A stretch of DNA of 64,000 nucleotides from Polytrichum commune (lineage: Eukaryota > Streptophyta > Polytrichopsida > Polytrichales > Polytrichaceae). The notes beneath the pieces were generated by a model. It was not told the origin of the DNA. It did no database searches and saw only the letters and a list, made by a program, of their open reading frames with translations. Below are positions 58,701-64,000 of this stretch, piece by piece; position 1 is the stretch's first letter, and the number at the start of each line of letters is the position of its first letter. Position numbers and translations under genes: made by a program. The stretch lies in NCBI GenBank assembly GCA_950295325.1, contig OX485804.1, positions 25,296,001 through 25,360,000 of the forward strand. Direction: 5' to 3'.

Positions 58701-59174
58701 AATAAAATATACACTTGTATGCGGTAATTACCTCTCTCCTACTTTAGTAGTTAATGAAAAAGGTGACTCACATCTAGGTCTAGATCAAGCTAGAATATTT
58801 ATATAATTAAAGAAAGATAGAACATTCTTTCAGGGACCTTTTACATGACAATGAAGTGACACAACTCCCACACCTGTAAAATAAAGTGCGCGAAGTTCAA
58901 AACTCCAATACGAAAGTTTTTTATGTCGTGGCCATATGTCAAAGTGACCCTCCTTCCTACTAGTGGTGTAAAGGGCCTTGGGGTATAAAGAATAGATTCT
59001 AAGCTTATCAGATAAGGTTGATTCTTTCCCAATTCCCAAACTTAACTTCAGCTAGTATGTCTCCACCTCAAGGAAATGAATAAATTCTTTGAGCCAGGGG
59101 ATGTCTTGGTTTTAAGATGTAAGCTAGTTTCTGGAAGATCAATATTGAGCATAGCGACCAAGAATTAGTAGGTA

Positions 59175-59793
59175 CAATAATCTCTCGCTTAAGTACGCAC
59201 TTTGAAATGGAGCCATTCGTGCGCACTTAGTTGGTAGGTGAGTGTTTTACTCATATCGTCAGTGTTCCATATTGGGCTAGTTGGAAAAAGTAACCATTTA
59301 ATACCCATTTAGCTTACCCCCGAAGAATACATGTTAGGGTGCTCACAAAGCCACTAGTTTTGTTCAATCCCCTTCCCATTGAGGCTTGATGTTGATGGAC
59401 AAGCTTCGACAACCTTAGAAGAAGAACCACCTATTGATGACGAAATCTAGCCTATCGAGACATTTGTTGAATTTAAAAGTGCTACCGACTTCAAAGGCTT
59501 TGAAGCTCTACACAACATTGTCCTTGGCATCGACAACCAATTGCTTTGCTACGATGTTCAAACGAAAGTTGGACATATGTATGATGAACTGCGACGATCG
59601 TTTGAGACATTTTAGCTAAATGTTGATCAACTGACATTGAATGTCAAGCGCATAAAATTCATGCATTTGTGACAAATGATTGTGCATGACATGTCCAAAC
59701 AATAAAATACGAACCATGATTTTTGTCAAAAAAATTGCGCACTTAACTGGGATGCGTACTTAAACAAGTGTGTATTTAAGTGGGAGATTATTG
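59175..59793 (+). mobile_element. 619-bp pogo/Tc1-mariner-type remnant
   Basis: Inverted ends CAATAATCTCTCGCTTAAGT and, reversed, CAATAATCTCCCACTTAAAT, with TA on both sides (59173-59174, 59794-59795). The interior at about 59387-59615 encodes a fragment with LDVDGQASTTLEEEPPIDDE and IETFVEFKSATDF..., with an internal stop, resembling the C-terminal tail region of pogo/Tigger-type transposases. The bulk of the gene is deleted. The family call rests mainly on the ends and TA duplication. Confidence 0.68.
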
Positions 59794-61828
59794 TAGTGCT
59801 TTTCAAAAGTTAGTCCCAAGTCCAACTTAAGATAATTCTTGTTTAAAACGTCTTAGAGAGTACATCATGGTACACCATTTATGGTATTTAGTGAGATGAA
59901 GTACACTATTTGCCAAGGGCCTAAACATGCTAAACTAGATGCCTTGTAGGTCTCAAAGTGTCACGTCCACTAGTTGCCATTATGATCTTAATTGTCAACA
60001 TAAGAGATTTTTTGAAGTCCCGGAGCATTTACATTATGACATTTAAAGTAGTGCATTAGGATATTTGAGATAACAATTTTGCGGCTGGTATGTAAGGGAA
60101 AGATATTTTCGAGCATACTCGTGCAAGGTGTCATTTGTGTACACTTTTAGTTAACTTGTAGATCATTGTGTAACATAAGCATATACCTCATATTACTCTC
60201 AACAATACTCATGCGAATATATGAGTAAGCGCACTTGAGCGCCAAGTGTCATGAGGTGACACTAATGGTGAAGTTGTTGATCAATAATGTTACCTAGAAT
60301 ACGCCTCAAATTAGGCTAAGTGACACTATTTCACATGTGACACTATATACCATAAACAGTGTAGTGAGAGTTAAGTGCACACAATTCCCAACAATTCATT
60401 GCAGCCATGTGTGGAATTACCAGTGTGCACGCTACCGAAAGAACAAAAGACTCAAGTCCCTGGCTGCAATTAGTGTAGATTTATATATACAACAGTATTT
60501 TAGGCCCTCCAAAAGCACAGGATCTGTGTATAATGTACAGTTTGCAACCTGCCAGTAGCAGCTGCTAAAAAGTTAATCTGCATATGAGTTCACTGCCGAA
60601 GCACTGTCAAACTCCAAAATATATACTTACTTATTGCTGGCCTAACCATCATTGAATCCTGGGTAATAAAACCATATACATACTCAAGCTTCTCATGAGC
60701 CACACTACCATACCATTTGCTATTTAACTTATTTCCTGTACTATCGAGCTGGGCCATGGAAAACGGTCTTCATTACTGATTCTCTGCATGTAATATGCAT
60801 CTTCCTTGTATGTTCTAGTAACTGATTTTGGCTCCCAAAGGTGTTTGATTTGTGCACTTCAGCACCGACGTCCCCCTGCAGCAATCACATTCTAGTTCCA
60901 GATTTGTGTTAATATTTTACTATCTGAAACCAACAACTTAAAAATCGCAAAGTAGGGACTTTCACAACAAGGAAGCAGGGGTCCCAGTTTGCACACATTT
61001 TTATTTTAGAAGTTTTGGCTTCAGTTGATATGTATATTATTATAGGTCCTAGACTAGCCATGTAAAATGACTCATTTCAAATGGATCTGGACGTAGTCCT
61101 GGTTGCAATGATTGGGGAGAACCGACCGCTAGCTACAGATGAACTGGTTGAGTTTAAGATTCAAGGAAAAGTATCCGATCAATTTTAAGTAATGTATAAT
61201 AATGCACCTCAAATCAATAAAGAAAAACTGTAAGATCACAACATGCAGTGCAACCATTTGGACTTGGAAACACTAGGAAATACTAGGATTTTCTCCCCCC
61301 ACACTGCCTGGTTGTGATAATTTCTTTGAAGATACGACAGCCACAATTTCAGTCTGACCGTAGTGTATCTTGATTATTACATTTGACAAACTCGGTCAGT
61401 TTCTTGAAATACAAGGTTCATAGAACATGCAACGAAGCCCTTTCATAATCTTAATGGGACTATGTTGTTCCAACATGACACCGGATGGCAAATGACATCC
61501 ATCCTTTCATATTCAAGGCATTCTCAAGCATGGGTTAGGACATTCTCTTCCTATTCTAGCTTCAAAAATCAAAGTCCTTCATCAAAGACATGAATGCCAA
61601 GCACTGTGACTTGGCAACTGAACTCATTAGTCAACACCTCATTGTTACCTACCTATCTTCGGACAAAGCCTTCTCCCATCTATCAAGTATCAACTTAAAA
61701 ACCTTGTCCCAGAAAATCTCTCCAAGATCTATACTCTCCAAGATGCTATTCTAGGGAGAACATGTCAAGAAATCACCCACTGACACCACCACTTAAGAAT
61801 GTTCTCTTAAATCTTATAACTATAAGAA

Positions 61829-61862
61829 ATAGATAGATAGATAGATAGACAGATAGACAGAG
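61829..61862 (+). repeat. GATA/GACA microsatellite
   Basis: TAGATAGATAGATAGA followed by CAGATAGACAGAGACA. Confidence 0.9.
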
Positions 61863-62094
61863 ACACCAGCGTTGTGGGGAAGCAAGCATGAATGAAGAAT
61901 CTCTATGCCTGCAGGCTACTCCCACCTTTCGGTGAGGAACTTTGTTAACCTTAAAATACAGAAACAGAAGATTGAAATTGCAACGTGGTGGCTATGTCTG
62001 GTATCTGGCGGCATTGTATCAAGAGACCATTGCCACAGCAATTTACGTGTGAATTTACCCGCATTATGTGCTGCAGCAGGTCCATTGCGTAGAG

Positions 62095-62295
62095 TCAATT
62101 GCCGCCTGGAGCTCGACCTCTGCCGTTGCCTTGTGCACCACCTGGTGCCTGTGCAATGGCTCCATTATTCGGGCCGTTGTTTGGCTGGGCGGCCACAGGA
62201 GGTTCCCTTTGGTATTGTAAATGCAGGGTGTCCACATCGGCTGCAGAGAAAGCGAGTTTTGGTTCAACCTGGAAGTGATCATAACAATTGGCCAT
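62095..62295 (-). CDS. Start exon of the unknown small gene, copy 2
   Basis: ATG at 62293-62295. MANCYDHFQVEPKLAFSAAD aligns with MADRQ...FSIPPKLTLTAND of copy 1, then becomes Pro/Gly/Asn-rich (NNGPNNGAIAQAPGGAQGNG) like copy 1. The frame stops at 62095, while a different frame stays open, again like copy 1. A homologue of copy 1 exon 2 begins at about 60877 (CTGCAG|GGGGAC on the minus strand) but its frame is decayed. Copy 2 may be a pseudogene. Confidence 0.4.
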   Translation of the reverse strand: MANCYDHFQVEPKLAFSAADVDTLHLQYQREPPVAAQPNNGPNNGAIAQAPGGAQGNGRGRAPGGN

Positions 62296-62400
62296 GATGG
62301 ATGCAGGATGGCTCGACTGGAATGGAATGGAATAGAATGGACTGAGAGTGGATTTGCAAGACTGGAGGAGTGATGGAGCTCAGTGGCTATATATAATGGA
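62296..62400 (-). promoter_or_regulatory. TATA promoter and 5' UTR of gene copy 2
   Basis: TATATATA at about 62388-62395, about 95 bp before the ATG on the minus strand. The leader has CTATTCCATTCCATTCCAGT and CATCCTGCATCC, as in copy 1. Confidence 0.6.
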
Positions 62401-62450
62401 TGAGAAGATCGTGCAGAACTGCAAGTACTCAGGTAGGTGGGCCTTAATGT

Positions 62451-64000
62451 GGTTGATTCTATTCATTGATTAGCAGCCTAAAACTGAGTGGAGTATGGCA
62501 AGGCCTGTAGTCGAGAACAGAAAACAAAAGACACGCGCTACGATGAGATTGGACTACGTTCTCAAGAAATAGACACCTTTCTGGGTTCATAGTGAGAATT
62601 ACAATAGGGAGCATAGCATTACTTAGCATTAGGTTCTCAATGCACCGTGGGATCAGGAATTGAACGGGCATAAGGCTCTTTTTATGTTGGGGTGTTCTAA
62701 CAAAATGAAGAGTACTTAGGTTGAGTATTGTTCTATTTGCCACATCGTGACGGCAACTGGGAATTTTTGAGCTTGTCTTCCTAAGAATTTTTGGGCTTCT
62801 TTAATTTAATGATGCCAAAGTGTTATTGCTTAGGGTCCACGTGGTGCGGCACACTTACTCGGTAGGTTACCATTTGTGCCAACTTTACTGGCCTTCAATC
62901 AGGTGAAGGATCTAAGCCAGGACTCAAGGTTACTTATCAATGGTCAGGGGTTACCCTCTTTCTTTAGAAAGGGATCTAAACATACAAGCTTAGTGATGTT
63001 ATGAGGGCATGTGTGAGGGACATGTAACATGAAACTTGAAATGACAATGTTCTTGATAATTTGTAATTTTTGAGCCAAATATAGTTTGTGAGAAGGACTT
63101 GAAGCACTAAATCATGTGAACTTTATGCAATCACTCTTCTCAATTGAACACTTATATTTGAATGGTACATGGCAAGACTTGGTGTCAAGAATGGACACCA
63201 AAAGGACACATGCTACAATGAGATTAGACTACTTCAATATCTATACACAATAGGGCCACACACCTTACCAAGTGTGCTACATTAGAACTACACTTGTTTT
63301 TTACACTTGTGTAAGCTAGTGAATATGCATGAGCATCTAAGCTTAAAGTGGATTCTAAGAATGTGAAATGAATCGACATCTAGAGTAGCTAGGTTATAGT
63401 TGCAAGCGTTGCAAGATCGTCTGAGCTAACCATGCTAGAATGTGGTAGGATGTGGATAGAAAATGCAATGACCTAATACTGGATTTCTAATCATCTATCT
63501 ATGGGCAAGGCCATTGAGAGCGAGACCACTCATGCCTTTATCCCCAACAAGCTTATCACACTTCAATCTATTTGGATTTGAAGTCAATTTGAACATTTGC
63601 ATGCCATATTGTCTTGCATTTCTTGTAGATATCGCCAATACGTGTGATTCCAAGTTAGATGCATCCTCACATAGCTACTTGCATTGGCATTTCTTAAAGG
63701 AAAGGAAGTGTCAATTGTCAATAAACAAGCATGAGTGGCCTTGCTTTGCATTTACATCTGGGGTGCAACATGCATGCATGAGTGGTCTTGCTCCACATCC
63801 AAGGTGATGAAATAAAAGCAAATGCGATTTGCAAGTGCCATCCTATTTTGTTAAGGACAAGAGAATGCATACATGTGGCTTGATATTGTGCACATTTGCA
63901 ATATTTATGGGAAATACAAGACTTTACTTCCAAAATAATCTACTTCACTTCGATCTTAGATGGATGTGCAATAGTTTAACGGAGATGTAAGTGTGAGTGG
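62451..64000. other. Non-coding end of the window
   Basis: No supported gene. 63500-63950 includes a repeat also present inverted at 43340-43620, and has partial self-complementarity (GAGACCACTCATGC near 63527, GCATGAGTGGTC near 63776). Confidence 0.45.

Larger units (their letters stand above)
60340..62450. repeat. Second copy of a roughly 2-kb duplicated segment
   Basis: Shares order and sequence blocks with about 40380-42300 in the same orientation: CACAGGATCTGTGTATA, ATGCATCTTCCTTGTA, a diverged AACCGG-type unit, AGGACATTCTCTTCC..., ATGAATGCCAAGCAC, and the gene start at 62295. The copies are about 20 kb apart and clearly diverged. Confidence 0.65.

Overview
The window looks like nuclear DNA of a plant-lineage (streptophyte) eukaryote with a large, repeat-rich genome. 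Reasons: GT-AG introns in phase, Ty3/gypsy, MULE, hAT, Harbinger and pogo-type transposons nested in one another, plant-like TATA promoters, and long AT-rich intergenic DNA. I cannot name the species. A charophyte, bryophyte, lycophyte or fern fits best, because a DNMT-carrying Ty3/gypsy element is present and such elements were reported from charophytes (and, in another retroelement class, from dinoflagellates).

Layout. (1) 1-2208 and 26725-31645 are the two halves of one plus-strand Ty3/gypsy retrotransposon (copy A). It encodes, in a single frame, Gag with two zinc knuckles, retropepsin, a C5-cytosine DNA methyltransferase (DNMT), reverse transcriptase, RNase H, integrase and a C-terminal PHD finger. 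(2) 2209-26714 is a 24.5 kb DNA transposon inserted in the methyltransferase domain of copy A. It has GG...CC terminal inverted repeats and a 10-bp target duplication (TCAACTCCGC). It carries a broken MULE-type transposase gene (minus strand, 2665 to about 7194) and, divergently, a long multi-exon gene (plus strand, 17465-25085, perhaps from 7634) for a protein with a ParB-like motif and a beta-class amino-methyltransferase-like domain. (3) Between the first possible exons and 17464 lies a tandem array of 295-bp units, each with the palindrome TGTCTCGGTCCCGAGACA. The array is interrupted by a 2.87 kb TG...CA insertion with a 5-bp duplication (13369-16235). A 1.08 kb hAT element (18625-19704) sits inside an exon of the ParB/methyltransferase gene. 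(4) 31759-36640 is an inverted 5' half (copy B) of the same retrotransposon family, ending at the very 10-bp site where the MULE entered copy A.

(5) 36641-64000 is a sparse AT-rich region: a Harbinger transposase relic, two diverged copies of a small gene with matching TATA promoters (40.6-42.3 kb and 60.7-62.4 kb), an AACCGGTT-rich tandem repeat, MITE-like elements, a pogo-like remnant and decayed repeats.

The unifying theme is selfish DNA carrying its own DNA-modification genes: a C5-methyltransferase in the retrotransposon, and a ParB plus amino-methyltransferase-like gene in the MULE that invaded it. Nearly all coding regions shown are broken. Stop codons and the catalytic-Cys change in the retroelement are all explicable as C:G to T:A transitions.
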